Source: Dryas octopetala (Eukaryota; Streptophyta; Magnoliopsida; Rosales; Rosaceae). From it: a stretch of DNA of 64,000 nt. This document shows, piece after piece, positions 1 through 10,935 of the stretch. The notes under the pieces are model-generated. The model saw only the letters and a program-made list of their open reading frames with translations, did no database searches and was not told the origin of the DNA. A program made the position numbers and the translations under genes. The stretch covers positions 7,227,228 to 7,291,227 of the forward strand of contig OY992833.1 of NCBI GenBank assembly GCA_963921425.1, read 5' to 3'. The first letter of the stretch is position 1. Each line of letters opens with the position of its first letter.

Positions 1-211
1 ATATCTTGTATACCATCACTTTCCTAAGTATGTATAGATCCTTGTACGGTTTAATAATTGTACTTAAATCACTTTACGGACTTTTTTTATAAATCGAGCT
101 TTGTTCTTGCCGGTACGAGAAAAACTTTCATGAGACACATACATGCACTTAATGTATCTATCTCGCACATTACATAAGAAAAATAAAAAAATGAAATTTG
201 CCTAAAACACT
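1..211. other. AT-rich flank, no gene seen
   Basis: No convincing coding sequence or RNA gene is visible. This is the left flank of the CACTA element that starts at 212. Its last three bases (ACT, 209-211) are the left copy of that element's target-site duplication. Confidence 0.6.
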
Positions 212-534
212 CACTACTAGGAAATACCCCATTAGATATCACTAAAAATATATCAGTTTTTAAAAAATTGATATTGTCAAAGTTTTTTATATCAGTTGGA
301 TTTTTAGTTTTCTAAAAATGATGTCTAAATACATTTATATATCGCCAAGTTTTCAAATTCGATATCTAAATTTTTGGGTAGAAATTAAAATTCTATAATA
401 ACCGATATCTAAACCATTAACTGATATTAATTGTTTCACCTAAAAATCAAATATACAAATTTTTGCTACAACTTAAATGTTTTGACTTAAGTTAGACCCG
501 ACACTCCCCCCTCTCAAACACAATTAGCACAGAA

Positions 535-566
535 ACAGACACTCCTCTCACACTCCTCTCACCCCG

Positions 567-623
<57 letters not shown>

Positions 624-757
624 CCACGCCCTCATCGTCGCGTCGCCGTTCTCACAGTCCGGCCTTGTCATCGTCGCGTAGTTGACCTTAGCCATATCGT
701 CGGCCCTCAAGAGCTTTCTCTGCCTCACTCATCGTCCTGGGTTGCAGCCAAAAGGTA
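535..757 (+). promoter_or_regulatory. CT-rich leader and exon-1-like segment of CACTA-1
   Basis: A long (CT)n tract (569-619) is followed by a GC-richer stretch with CATCGTCGCG-type repeats, ending in CAGCCAAAAG then GTAAGATT at about 755, a near-consensus plant splice donor. A second short candidate exon lies at about 1127-1143, with TTTCAG before it and GTAGGTATAC after it. The layout suggests an internal promoter with an intron in the 5' UTR. No protein was identified downstream, so the transcript may be non-coding or the captured gene decayed. Confidence 0.4.
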
Positions 758-3700
758 AGATTAGTCATCGTCCTAAGTTCTCTCTTTTTCTTTGTCCTCG
801 ATCTTCTCTCTATCTCATCCTGGGTTCTCTCTTTCTCTCTGTCCTCTTCTCTCTTTACTGAAATTAGGGTTTCAAAATTGGGCTTTTCTATTGTTTAGGT
901 TTTTCTTCAAATTATGGATTTCTTAGCTAGGTTCGTACGCTTCATGAAATTAGGGATCTGGTGCATTTGTTTCTTCAAATTAGCGTTAATTTTTTGTGGG
1001 CTTAATGCTTCATTTGCTTCTTTTAATTAGAGGGTTATTCTGTGGTTTTCTTGGCATGATTGATTTTGTGAATTAACTTAGGAATTTTGGGTTTTTATTT
1101 GTGCTGATTCTGGCTTTTGGTTTCAGCACCACAGGAGCTTTGGTAGGTATACAATTTCTTTCGACTTGGGAGCTTGTGAGCCTGAGCGAGCTGCAGTGAG
1201 TGTATTGTGATAACGAGCTATATAAGGTTTGCCTTTTCTCTATATTAGCTGTATTGTGATAACGAGCTTGTGTATTGTGTTTCTCTAGTAGCTCATTTCA
1301 TTTCCTCTGCAAGTAATTCCACAGATAGAGTACTACAGTATCAGAAAGATCTCTGCTTTCATGGTTATTCCCTTGACACATAATAATTAATAAATTATAA
1401 TTTAATTCTTTACCGCTCCCAGGTTCAAAAAAAATTAAAACATGCATATATCAGATTCAAAATAAGGTACAACTTGACACAGCTAGCTGCAATATTATTT
1501 CATGCGGTTGAATTATGGAGATGTATTGTGGTTCATGTGGTCCTGACCCTTGCTAGCTAACAGTAGTCAACATATATATATTCCCTTGCCTTATGTACAA
1601 GCTAGGATCGATTGATTGCTTGGTGGTGGTTGTATGAAGTAAATGGGTATTTACACTCTGCATTCAAATTTGGGGTCTAAAAAGCACAAGCAGCTAGCAT
1701 GCACTCAATTAGCTGATCGACCAGCTATATAGCCCAGTTTAATTATATATGTACCTTATTAACAAGTACTGGTCACTGTCCCTCACTTAATGCCTAGCTA
1801 GCTTCTATGATCTGACCATATAGTGACTAAAATTAAGTAACTACTCATTCAAATGATCACTTCAATACATCTAGCAATATCATGATCATCTTGTATTCTG
1901 TGCACCAGCTAGCTGTTCGAATTTTGTTCAATTTCCAATGGTAATATTCAGCTAGCTTTATGAAACCCATATTTTTGTTTGGGTGCAAATATGCAATTAC
2001 CAAGAAAACCCAACAATATATATCTACTAGCTAGATGAAATAAAATGAAAATTTGATTCTTTATTTTGCAAAAGTCACTGCAGTTTCGAAGATGAAAGAA
2101 GTATGAAACCAATATATATTGCTTCATTCATAATTCATATATGCATCCAATTAAGTTCCCAAAAATTAATCTAAGATTATGTATAGAGGCCAGTATATGG
2201 TACATACTACATATATATAGCATGGTCGATCTAAAACAAGCAAAACATATGGAAATTTAACATATAAATCTCTGTACAATGTGGTATATAGCAGTCATAA
2301 TAAATTAAATACAAAGCCTGCAGCAAGAAAATATACAACAGTCAATTGAACAAAGATTATATGGAATCTAAGTGGTCTTTCATGGGTTTTCTTCAAACTT
2401 CTATATATGAATATATGGTGATCAGCTAACGATCTATAGCTGATTCCTAGTTTCCAGGTTAAAAAAAATAGGGTTATGGTATGGTCTGTTTGTGTGTTAG
2501 GACCTTAAAAATTTGCTAGTTTGCATGTTTTCATGTGAAGAATAGCATGTTTGTGTGTTATGAATGCTTTAAAATTTGTGAATCGTGAATTTTCTAGATT
2601 GCATGTTAGGGAAAATACGCTTATAACCTGGTTGTTTCTTAGTGGGTTGTGATTTTGCATCTTGAACCTTTTATATTGAATTAATCTGCTATCTCGATCT
2701 TTATGTGAAGTTGATATCAGTTATATCAATGGATAAAACATGGATTCAAGTTGATAGAAGGAGTAAGGAATGTGACGTGGGAGTTGACAATTTTTTGAGT
2801 TTTGGATTAGCCAATAATGGCAATCGTAAGTACATTCATTGATTTCGGTATATGGCGCATGAGTTTGATTTCGTGTGGCTTATCATTTCTTATCATTTCA
2901 CAGGAACTCAGGGACTCCTCCCCCCTTCTCCTTCCGCTCTGCCTCCAAATATTTTTTGCTGAGTTTCGGTTCCCGCTCTCTCCGATCCCTCTCTTTCTCT
3001 AAAGCGGAAACCCAAAGTAAGTTGTTCTTCTTCTCTCTGTCTCTCACTCTCTCTCTGAGCTTCCTCTCTCCAGCACGATTTTTAGGGTTCTTGAAATTTC
3101 TACATTTACTTAATCTGTTTTTTTTAAAACATATTGAATATATATATACATTTGTATATATTTGGGTTTGTGTTGCTTTTGTTGTATGTTTTACGAATAT
3201 GGTTGTTTGTGAGGGTATGATTGGTAGCTGAATAGAATGGAGGAAAGAAGAAGAAAGTTAGTGCTCAAGTGTTTTTTGTTTTTTCAATATGATGACTATT
3301 CTACACGAGGCTTGTTTGACTTCGTTAAAATGATAGACGAATCAAGGAAAGGCATACAAGGAATCAGGGGGGGTACTTGGTTAATCAATGTGGGGTGAAG
3401 TAAATAATGAGTTTGTGGGGTAGATTAAGATACTAGAGGAAAAGGGTGGGTCTGATTGACTTCAAATTCGTGTTTGGAAGTACTTTGGTCTTTGGTATGA
3501 TGTGGTTGGCTATTTCTTTTTCAGTTTTATTTTTGGGTTCATAGAATAGTTTTAGAGTCTAAGTGGATGTATCAGATACTGATACTTTCAGAAGGGATTA
3601 GAATAGTTTTAAAACATCTTCCCAAGAAAATGTTATGTACGTTTGCAATCTCATATGTGTTTTCCATCTTTGGACTGTTTACAGATATCATCATGGCGAA

Positions 3701-4018
3701 GTAGAGGATGTCTTCCTGTCGTGATTGAAGGTACAGCTTCGATTATTGAAATTCAGCAAAAAGATCCTCACTTTATGTACTGTACCTTTTATTCTCAAAT
3801 TTACAAGCTTAAATTAGGCCCATTTGGATCAACATCTTATATCTTTTATTTTTCTTTGCTTAGGTGGAGGGAGGAGGGATCCTTAATGCTAAATATTATT
3901 CGCTTGGTGGCTCTGTTTGTAATTCAATCTCATTTATGGTTGTAATTCTAACCTCCAAATTTTCTAGCAGAAGATATGTATTTGTCGTATTATGAATACA
4001 ACTGCTTGTATGTGTTTT

Positions 4019-4136
4019 GTGAATTATAGAAAGGACCAATCAAGTGATGCTTTAGATAATTGCAACAGATCAATCTGGTGATGCTTCACTTTCAGAGGAA
4101 ATGCTAGCCATGTTATATTGTATGGCAATCACGAGG
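4019..4136 (+). other. Exon-like island inside CACTA-1, unidentified
   Basis: The segment is more codon-like than its AT-rich surroundings and is bounded by an acceptor-like AATTATAG and a donor-like GAG/GTGAGG. A similar candidate lies at about 3665-3730 (TTTACAG before it, GAAG/GTACAG after it). Frames are short and I recognise no protein. They may be captured host-gene pieces or remnants of element genes. Confidence 0.25.
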
Positions 4137-4300
4137 TGAGGTTCCCTTTATATAATTTTTTTGGCTCTTAAATGTCTCCATTCTTTTCTTTTTCCTTTTA
4201 TCATCTTGTAATGTATGGATGTATTTGCTTAGTAGTACTACCATAGTGACCACATTACAATCATTTGTACAAATAGGTCCCTTAATCAACTATATAATGC

Positions 4301-4303
<3 letters not shown>

Positions 4304-4359
<56 letters not shown>
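4304..4359. repeat. (CT)n microsatellite
   Basis: About 55 bp of uninterrupted CT dinucleotide inside CACTA-1. The Leu/Ser-rich frame it creates is not a protein. A shorter, interrupted CT tract lies at about 5022-5060. Confidence 0.9.
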
Positions 4360-4362
<3 letters not shown>

Positions 4363-6049
4363 GTCTTATTAATTGGTTTAGTGGTTGAGTTTGCTGAGAT
4401 GGGGTTTTATCTAGGCTAGCTTTTGAATATGATATTGCAGTAAACTATATATTGCTATAACAAGTTTGTACTTGGTTTGATTGGAGATGTTTCTTTCCTT
4501 CATTAAGTCGGTAAATATAGCTGATTTTCCTTCATAAGGTATTTAATTCGGATGCTTGCAGTAATATATTGTTAGTTAAGAACTTCATTTTTTCATCATT
4601 GTATGGATGCTTCTTTCTTTTTTCCTGTTCTCCTTTCTTAATCTATACAAATTTACATTGGTTCAAATTCATTATAATGTTAGTACTTTGTGTGATTGGA
4701 GATGTTTTTTTCCTTCGTTAGTAGTTAAATATAGCCAATTTTCCTTCATAAGGTATTTAATTCGAATGGTTGCAGTAATTGTTAGTTAAATATACATTTT
4801 AATTTAATATTGATTTTAGGTTTTGTAAGATGTTAGAGGGAAAGAGGTGGATAATTTGTGGAAAAGAGTCTGGTTTTGGGCATCATTATGGGCATTCTTA
4901 TAAATCTGTTTGTTTCTATCAATTTGTGGGAAAGAGGTTCATTAGACCATCATTATGTGGATAATTTCTTTCAAATCTGTTTGTTTTTATCAATATATGT
5001 AGGTTGCAGAGCACATGGTCTATCTCTCTCTCTCTCACTCTCACTGTCTCTCTCTCTCATCTTTCATCTCTCAGCCTTTTGAGTCCTATATTCTCAATGT
5101 GAAGGTCACTCTATGTTAAACAGGGTATTATCTAGGATCTAGTTTATGTTATGTCTTTTTAATCATTGATCTTTCTAGTTTTCTTGTTAAGATGGAATAA
5201 TACTCTAGACTCTAATTTGTTCGTATGTTAGTATTGTTTTCTGCAGGTTTAGGTAGATAATCCTTGGCTCATACTCCATTTTTTCTAATGCAAGTGGTAT
5301 GCAAAAAGATTTTTGCATCCTAATGTTGTAGTAGATACTAGTTGACATTCCAATCTTTTGTATAGCCAGAATATAGGCATCATTGCACTGCCATTCTAAT
5401 ATTTTTGTGAACTTATTGATTATTTTTGGATGTTGGAATTTATATGAATGGAAGAATTGAACTTGGATGATTACTTTTGTGCAGATTTTTGAAGTTGCTT
5501 ATGGGGTTATATATGGATTAGGGTTATCCCTACCCATTTCATATTAGTTTTTTTTTAATTCAAAAATATTTATAATATCAGTTAAACACCGATATCTTTA
5601 ATCTTTTAAATTTGATATTTATACATGTATATACATCGAAATAACAAATAAAACCGATATCTAATATGTACATTTATATCGGCTTTAGTTAAAAATGCGA
5701 TGTGTTATAAATCTTACATATCGGTTTAATAAAAAAAGCGATGTAACAACCTACCAAATATAGCTTTTGATGAGTTTACAATATCGAAAAATAAAACCAA
5801 ATTGATATTTAAATTATATTACATATCGGAATCCGTTTTTTTAGATATCAGTTTTTTGAAAAATCGATATATATTGTTTATTAATGATATAAGATATTCA
5901 AGAAATAGGATATCTACTTTGTTATAGACATCATTGGAAAACCGATATCTAAAATAGGGTACATTAGATATCACGTCTGCCCTTATCGGTCGAAAACTTA
6001 ATAGACATCGGTTTTCCACTGATATTTAATGGGGTATTTCCTAGTAGTG

Positions 6050-6425
6050 ACTATTTCTTTATTACAGTCTTCACCAAAAATGAAATTATCTAAAAGCACG
6101 TACTTTCATTAATGCAATTTATTAGTAAAATAGTTTATATTGCAATGAAATTAGTTGTCTATTAATCAATCATAATCCTAATTTCCTGGCCAAAAAAAAA
6201 TCCTAATCCTAATTCATTACTTCTCTCTCACCATTTGAGCTAACTCTAAGAATTTTAATTTCTTATATCTTAATTTGCAAAACCATAGATAATTATCAAC
6301 TGTGTCAAACTATGCTAGTGCATATGTATTGGTCATCGTGCTCTAATTAGTTAAGTAACTGTAGTTACAAAATAGAGAAAAACTTACATGTTCCCAAAAA
6401 AGGGACATGTGGCCAGTATCCCACT

Positions 6426-6466
<41 letters not shown>

Positions 6467-7069
6467 TGAGTGTGTGTTTGTGTGTCACAGGAACATGTAA
6501 GTGATCTTCTCTAGAAGACAAAATTATGATGTGAAATAATTTGACTCTTTGGCCTCAGTCTGCTCCCACTGGCCACACTGTCACATGCAAATATGCAAAC
6601 ATGCAATACAAATTTCATCACGTATTCACTGACGCATGCATTGATTTCAAACAAGATCACAGATGAGAATAAGGAGAAACACACGCACTCCCTGACGTGA
6701 ACGTGATGTAACATGCCAACGCCTATAGGGGACAGGATACATGCAAAACAAAAGAAAGAAAACACTCCCTTTGACTACATTGTCAAAATGGTCCCTACGT
6801 TCAATCCAAAAAGCAACAATAAATAGACTTTTCTGTATAAGTGGGCAAGTAGCTAGGTGTATGTATGAAAGCATGACAACCTAATATAAATAAGAATTTG
6901 TAGAGGGGAGAAGGTGATTATAGTTCAGGTCTGCATGGGTGGTTGCGTGCATTCTTTTTTCCTATTAATGTATTGCATACAAATCTTAGAGTAATTGATC
7001 CGAATCATCCAGATGACTATGACAACCAAAAGACCCGACCCAGGTAACACTCAGACTATTGTTTTCATT
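6050..7069. other. Intergenic and promoter region upstream of the P450
   Basis: Starts with the right ACT duplication of CACTA-1. It holds a (GA)n tract (about 6427-6463) within a small inverted-repeat segment (listed separately), then unremarkable AT-rich sequence leading to the TATA box at 7073. The (-) frames here have no family resemblance and are rejected as genes. Confidence 0.5.
6382..6502. repeat. Small MITE-like inverted repeat with internal (GA)n
   Basis: ACTTACATGTTCC at 6382-6394 is matched by GGAACATGTAAGT at 6490-6502, a 13-bp inverted repeat enclosing about 95 bp that is mostly (GA)n. A nested smaller palindrome (ACATGTTCCC...GGGACATGT, 6387-6410) overlaps the left arm. I see no clear target-site duplication, so it may be a MITE remnant or a chance structure about 570-680 bp upstream of the P450 TATA box. 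Confidence 0.4.
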
Positions 7070-7072
7070 ACT

Positions 7073-7080
7073 TATAAATA
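7073..7080 (+). promoter_or_regulatory. TATA box of the P450 gene
   Basis: TATAAATA lies 90 bp before the chosen ATG at 7170. That spacing fits a transcription start near 7105 and a 5' UTR of roughly 65 bases. An in-frame upstream ATG at 7059 lies before this TATA box, so it would not normally be in the mRNA; this decides the start codon. Confidence 0.7.
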
Positions 7081-7169
7081 CCACATTTATATCAACCCAA
7101 CCTCATCAAACCAAGCAAAAGCCAAAACAAGCCAACCAATTTTATGAGCCAAGCAAAAGCAACTTCATC

Positions 7170-8087
7170 ATGGAAGTTATCGTGTTCTACACATCCCTCT
7201 CCCTTATCGTCTTCCTCTTCACTTTCAAGTTCCTACTCCAATCAAAACGACGCCGTTACACAAATCTCCCACCAAGCCCACTCTCCCTCCCAATCATCGG
7301 CCACCTCCACCTCCTAAAAACCCCAGTCCACCGCACCTTCCACCGCCTCTCTCAAAAACACGGCCCCATTTTCTCTCTCTGGCTTGGCTCGCGTCGCGTG
7401 ATTATAATCTCATCTTCTTCAGCAGTAGAAGAGTGCTTCACCACCAACGACATCGTTTTGGCAAACCGCCCTCGCCTCCTCATGGGCAAGCATCTCGGCT
7501 ACAACTACACCACCATGACATTAGCCCCTTATGGCGACCACTGGCGCAACCTCCGCCGCATTGGCGCCATTGAGATCTTCTCCTCCGGCCGGCTCAATAA
7601 CTTCTCCGGCATTCGAAAGGACCAAGTCAAACACTTGCTCCGAAAACTCTCCCAAAACTCGCTTCAAGACTTGACGAAAGTGGAGCTCAAGTCGATGTTT
7701 TCCGAGCTGACCTTCAACATCATAATGACGATGGTGGCGGGGAAGAGGTACTACGGCGATGACGTGGCGGTGGACAAGGATGACAAGGCCAGGCAGTTCA
7801 GGGAGATCATGTCGGAGGCGTTTCATTACAGCGGCATCGAGAACGCAGGGGATTTCTTGCCCATCTTGAATTGGATTGGGAGTGGTGGGTATGAGAAGAA
7901 GGTGATGAACTTGGCCAAGAGGACAGATGGGTTCTTGCAAGGTCTGATTGATGAGCATCGCAGTAAGAGTAAATCGGAGGGTGGAAATTCGTCCAACACC
8001 ATGATCGACCATTTGCTTTCTCTGCAGGAGTCACAGCCAGAGTACTACACCGATCAAATTATCAAGGGGCTTATTCTGGTTAGTACA

Positions 8088-8139
<52 letters not shown>

Positions 8140-9820
8140 GCAAACTCTGCTTTTGCATTTGCCGCATGCATTTATTTATTTTTAATAAATAAATGATGGA
8201 AAATCTATATCTTAATAAGAAATGAATTCTCCATAAAGACGATCAAAAACTGTCCACATACATGCACTAATTTAAATAATTTTTCTACTTGGGTCCCACC
8301 ATTTTCTTGGCCGGAGTGTATATTGTTATGCTATTTTAGCATTTAGCACACAAGCACAGTTGTAGTTGATTTTTTTTTATCAAAAACTGATATTTTAGGT
8401 ATAGCATTTAGCATTTAGCAACCTCATTGTGCATTTTAGCAAACTCATTACCTCATTGTGATATTTTAACTAGAATGCCTTCATTTCAAGGTACTAACAA
8501 CAAAAAAAACTTAATCAAAACTACACACAAATTTAACTTCTAAGTCACCTTCTAAAAAGACAATTCTAACACAAGCCCAACTCACCCAAAATAAAACTGA
8601 AACTAATATAAGTCCAACCCACTCAAAATTAAAAACTGAAACTAACACAAGCTCAATCTACCCAAAACAGCTCCAACAAGCGCCAAACTGAAACTGCGAA
8701 CTTTAATTGCGTCATAAAACTGAAACTGCAATCTGCGAACTACAACTGCATTAGAAAACTGAGACTGTAGTCTGCGAACTAAAACAACATTTATAAGTTT
8801 TATATACCAAAGATACTAAAACTAAAACTGCGACTGCTGACATATTTTCATTACACTTTGAACATTTATAAGTTTTATATACCAAAGATACTAAAACTAA
8901 AACTGCGACTGCTGACATATTTTCATTACACTTTATAAGAATTTGAGAGAAGAAAATTCAAAATGAACAAAACTAAAAAAAAAAAAAAAACTAAACTAAA
9001 TAAGCTAAGTCACCTAAATGTTACAAATATTACCTTATTGTTATATTTTAACAATAGGTGTACTAGAGGTTACATAGGATGCTTATCACGCATCCTATGT
9101 TAATTTATTCTTTTAATTAACTATGTTGTCACTAATAATTGCACTTCAATTGTAATTACTCATATAAAGCCATGTGGCAATACATAAAATTATTTTTGTA
9201 CCAATTTTCAGGTCTTGTTATTGGCGGGTACCGATACATCAGCAGTGACATTGGAATGGGCCATGTCCAATTTGCTCAACAATCCTCATGTGTTGAAAAA
9301 GGTTAGAGCCGAATTGGATGCTAAACTTGGCCAAGAACGCCTAGTGGACGAACCTGAAATTTCCAAACTACCTTACCTTCAAAGCATCATCTCTGAGACT
9401 CTCAGATTGTACCCATCAGCACCGTTGCTACTCCCGCATTTCTCATCTGATGACTGCACTGTTGGGGGATTCGACGTTCCACGTGGCACGATGGTATTGG
9501 TCAATGCATGGGCCATACATAGAGACCCAAAGTTGTGGGATGAGCCCGAAAGCTTCAAGCCCGAGAGGTTCGAAAGTGGTGTGGATGAGTCACACAAGCT
9601 CATGCCGTTTGGGCTGGGAAGAAGAGCTTGTCCTGGAGCGGGCTTGGCCCAACGTGTGGTGGGCTTGACTCTTGGGTCATTGATTCAATGCTTTGAGTGG
9701 GAGAGAGTTTGTGAGAAGGAGATTGATATGATTGAAGGTATAGGAATTACCATGCCTAAATTTGTGCCATTGGAAGCCATGTGTAAAGCACGCCCAATTG
9801 TCAACAAGGTTCTCTATTGA
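7170..9820 (+). CDS. Cytochrome P450, CYP81 family, two exons (7170-8078, 9212-9820)
   Basis: Predicted 505-aa haem-thiolate monooxygenase, which would be anchored in the ER membrane and use NADPH-P450 reductase. Seen: an N-terminal hydrophobic anchor (about residues 3-22), then a basic stretch and a proline-rich hinge ([14 protein letters not shown]). The C-helix motif is [10 protein letters not shown]. Exon 2 carries I-helix AGTDTS, K-helix ETLR, the PERF motif FKPERF, and the haem loop [10 protein letters not shown] with its ligand Cys. Exon 1 ends in ATTCTG before GT at 8079; exon 2 begins GTC after AG at 9210-9211. The junction is phase 0 and rebuilds the usual sequence before AGTDTS; one intron here is typical of CYP81. 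Length, motifs and frame are complete, so the gene looks intact. Family knowledge: CYP81 enzymes hydroxylate isoflavones, lignans, glucosinolate precursors or herbicides. The substrate cannot be read from sequence. No other pathway gene lies in the window. Confidence 0.95.
8091..8138 (+). repeat. (CT)n microsatellite in the P450 intron, next to the splice donor
   Basis: About 48 bp of CT dinucleotide starts 12 bases after the intron 5' splice site (GT at 8079-8080). If the intron were retained, translation would run through a Leu/Ser repeat before stopping at 8192. Such tracts are length-variable, so this could affect splicing or serve as a polymorphic marker; that effect is inference. Confidence 0.9.
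8786..8934. repeat. 75-bp tandem duplication in the P450 intron
   Basis: Two head-to-tail copies, 8786-8860 and 8861-8934, appear identical by eye, each beginning AACATTTATAAGTTTTATAT. The identity implies a recent duplication. The surrounding intron (8139-9211) is AT-rich and holds degenerate repeats of AACTGAAACTGC-like words, plus a short perfect hairpin (ACATAGGATGC/GCATCCTATGT at about 9072-9100). Confidence 0.85.
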
Positions 9821-10190
9821 ATTATGGGTAATAGTTTAAAATTGTGTCAACAAATTAAGTAGGTTAATTGCAAGACATAATTGGAGTATTGTAATTTAGG
9901 ACAGATACATCAAGTCTATTGCAATAATTATTATTTTTTTAACTAGCTATTATGTATAGCTACCAGTGCCCACTGATTTTGTGAAAGGCAGCTATCAAAT
10001 CAATTATTGTCCTCTTATTTTCTCAACAAAACTTATACATACAAAGATAAAAATGATTGATATGGAAAAAGAAAAAAGATAGAAATACAATTACTATAAT
10101 ATAATATAAAGTGGGCCGCTATAGTAGTTTACTGTAGCGGTTGGGCCGGATGAATAGTAAATTTTAAAAAATGGACTTTAAAAAAAAAAC
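9821..10190. other. P450 3' flank
   Basis: AT-rich sequence after the TGA at 9818-9820. AATAAT-like words near 9924-9935 could serve as a polyadenylation signal, but none is decisive. No gene seen. Confidence 0.4.
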
Positions 10191-10736
10191 TCTAATGATA
10201 ATAGAGGAGAATGCTAAGCGCCTCTAAAATAATCCAAACTTAATCACATAATTAATATGAGGCAAATACTAAAGTGCCCCTATATAATTTTCGGATTATT
10301 TAAATTTAATTTATAGTAATAATAGAGGCGAATGCTAAGTGCCTCTAAAATAATCCAAACTTAATCAAAGAATTAATATGAGGCTGATACTAAAGTGCCC
10401 CTATAATTTTTTTGAATTAATTTGGGATAGTTGTTATCCGCCCCTAATTAATTTTCAAATAAAGTAGGGGCAGTTATTATTTGCTCTCGCGCATTAAATT
10501 AATCCGGTTATAATTAAAGGTAGCGTTGTATAAATATCCGCCCCTATTTGTCATTGGGGCGGTTAGATAGTGACATCCGCCCCTAATATTAATTAGTGAC
10601 GGTTGCAATAGGGTCGTTTATTATTTCCGCCTCTCCGACCGCCCCTACCTATGCCATCTTGGAGCGTTTTTCTGCCCCTACTATTTTTTGTATGTGCGAA
10701 TCTTTTCTGCCCCTATATCCTATATTTCTTGTAGTG
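10190..10736. mobile_element. Truncated CACTA transposon end (CACTA-3)
   Basis: The right terminus, ending TTCTTGTAGTG at 10736, is an inverted CACTACAAGAA end. The preceding 300 bp carries about six copies of CCGCCCCT or CTGCCCCT in the two orientations, consistent with subterminal transposase-binding repeats. No matching CACTA left end is present upstream in the window, so the element is truncated or its left end has decayed; the left limit given is approximate. Confidence 0.6.
10199..10436. repeat. 121-bp imperfect tandem duplication within CACTA-3
   Basis: Two units offset by 121 bp. Each begins ATAGAGG(A/C)GAATGCTAAG and runs through a TAAAGTGCCCCTAT motif; by eye they are close to 90% alike. 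They fit subterminal repeat duplication in a CACTA element. Confidence 0.7.
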
Positions 10737-10849
10737 TTCTAAATCTGTTGAAGGTAATTTTGCTATTTGATCATTAAATTTTTCTGATGCATATCTACAT
10801 ATTTGCTCTGTGCTTTTTGGTGATTCCTTGCTAGGTCTTTGAAGAAGTA

Positions 10850-10935
10850 TATATACATGTCCATCCTAATGCTAATGCATCTGTTTCTACTATTATAACA
10901 GATGCATTAGCATTAGGATGGCCGGACATGTATAT
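10850..10935. repeat. Near-perfect long foldback (35-bp arms)
   Basis: The left arm (10851-10885) and right arm (10897-10935) are exact reverse complements over 35 bases. The only interruption is a 4-base GGCC present in the right arm alone; an 11-base loop separates the arms. An RNA from either strand would form a long, almost uninterrupted hairpin. There are no adjoining terminal motifs or target duplications to make it a transposon. Confidence 0.85.

Larger units (their letters stand above)
212..6049 (+). mobile_element. CACTA (En/Spm) DNA transposon, non-autonomous, complete ends (CACTA-1)
   Basis: The left end reads CACTACTAGGAAATACCCCA and the right end is its inverted copy (TGGGGTATTTCCTAGTAGTG is matched except for one nearby base). 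The element is flanked by an exact 3-bp duplication ACT (209-211 and 6050-6052), which is the CACTA hallmark. Both subterminal zones (about 230-480 and 5550-6030) are packed with degenerate GATATCAGTT-type motifs in both orientations, as expected for transposase-binding repeats. Inside, no open frame resembles a TNP2-type transposase or a TnpA-like protein, so it is probably mobilised in trans. The left side looks like a transcript leader: a CT-rich tract followed by a splice-donor-like site near 755. The middle holds exon-like islands I could not identify. Orientation (+) is inferred from that leader. Confidence 0.9.

Noticed and set aside
4219..5082. Ser/Leu-repeat proteins in CACTA-1
   Set aside because: Created by translating (CT)n microsatellites.
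7059..7169. N-terminal 37-residue extension of the P450 frame
   Set aside because: The ATG at 7059 lies before the TATA box at 7073-7080, and the extension is polar, unlike the usual P450 membrane anchor that starts at the ATG at 7170.
7521..8034. Long frames opposite P450 exon 1 (163 and 75 aa)
   Set aside because: They are shadows of a well-supported coding exon and have no domain resemblance.
6050..9820. Biosynthetic gene cluster around the P450
   Set aside because: No other enzyme, transporter or regulator gene is visible on either side; the neighbours are transposons.
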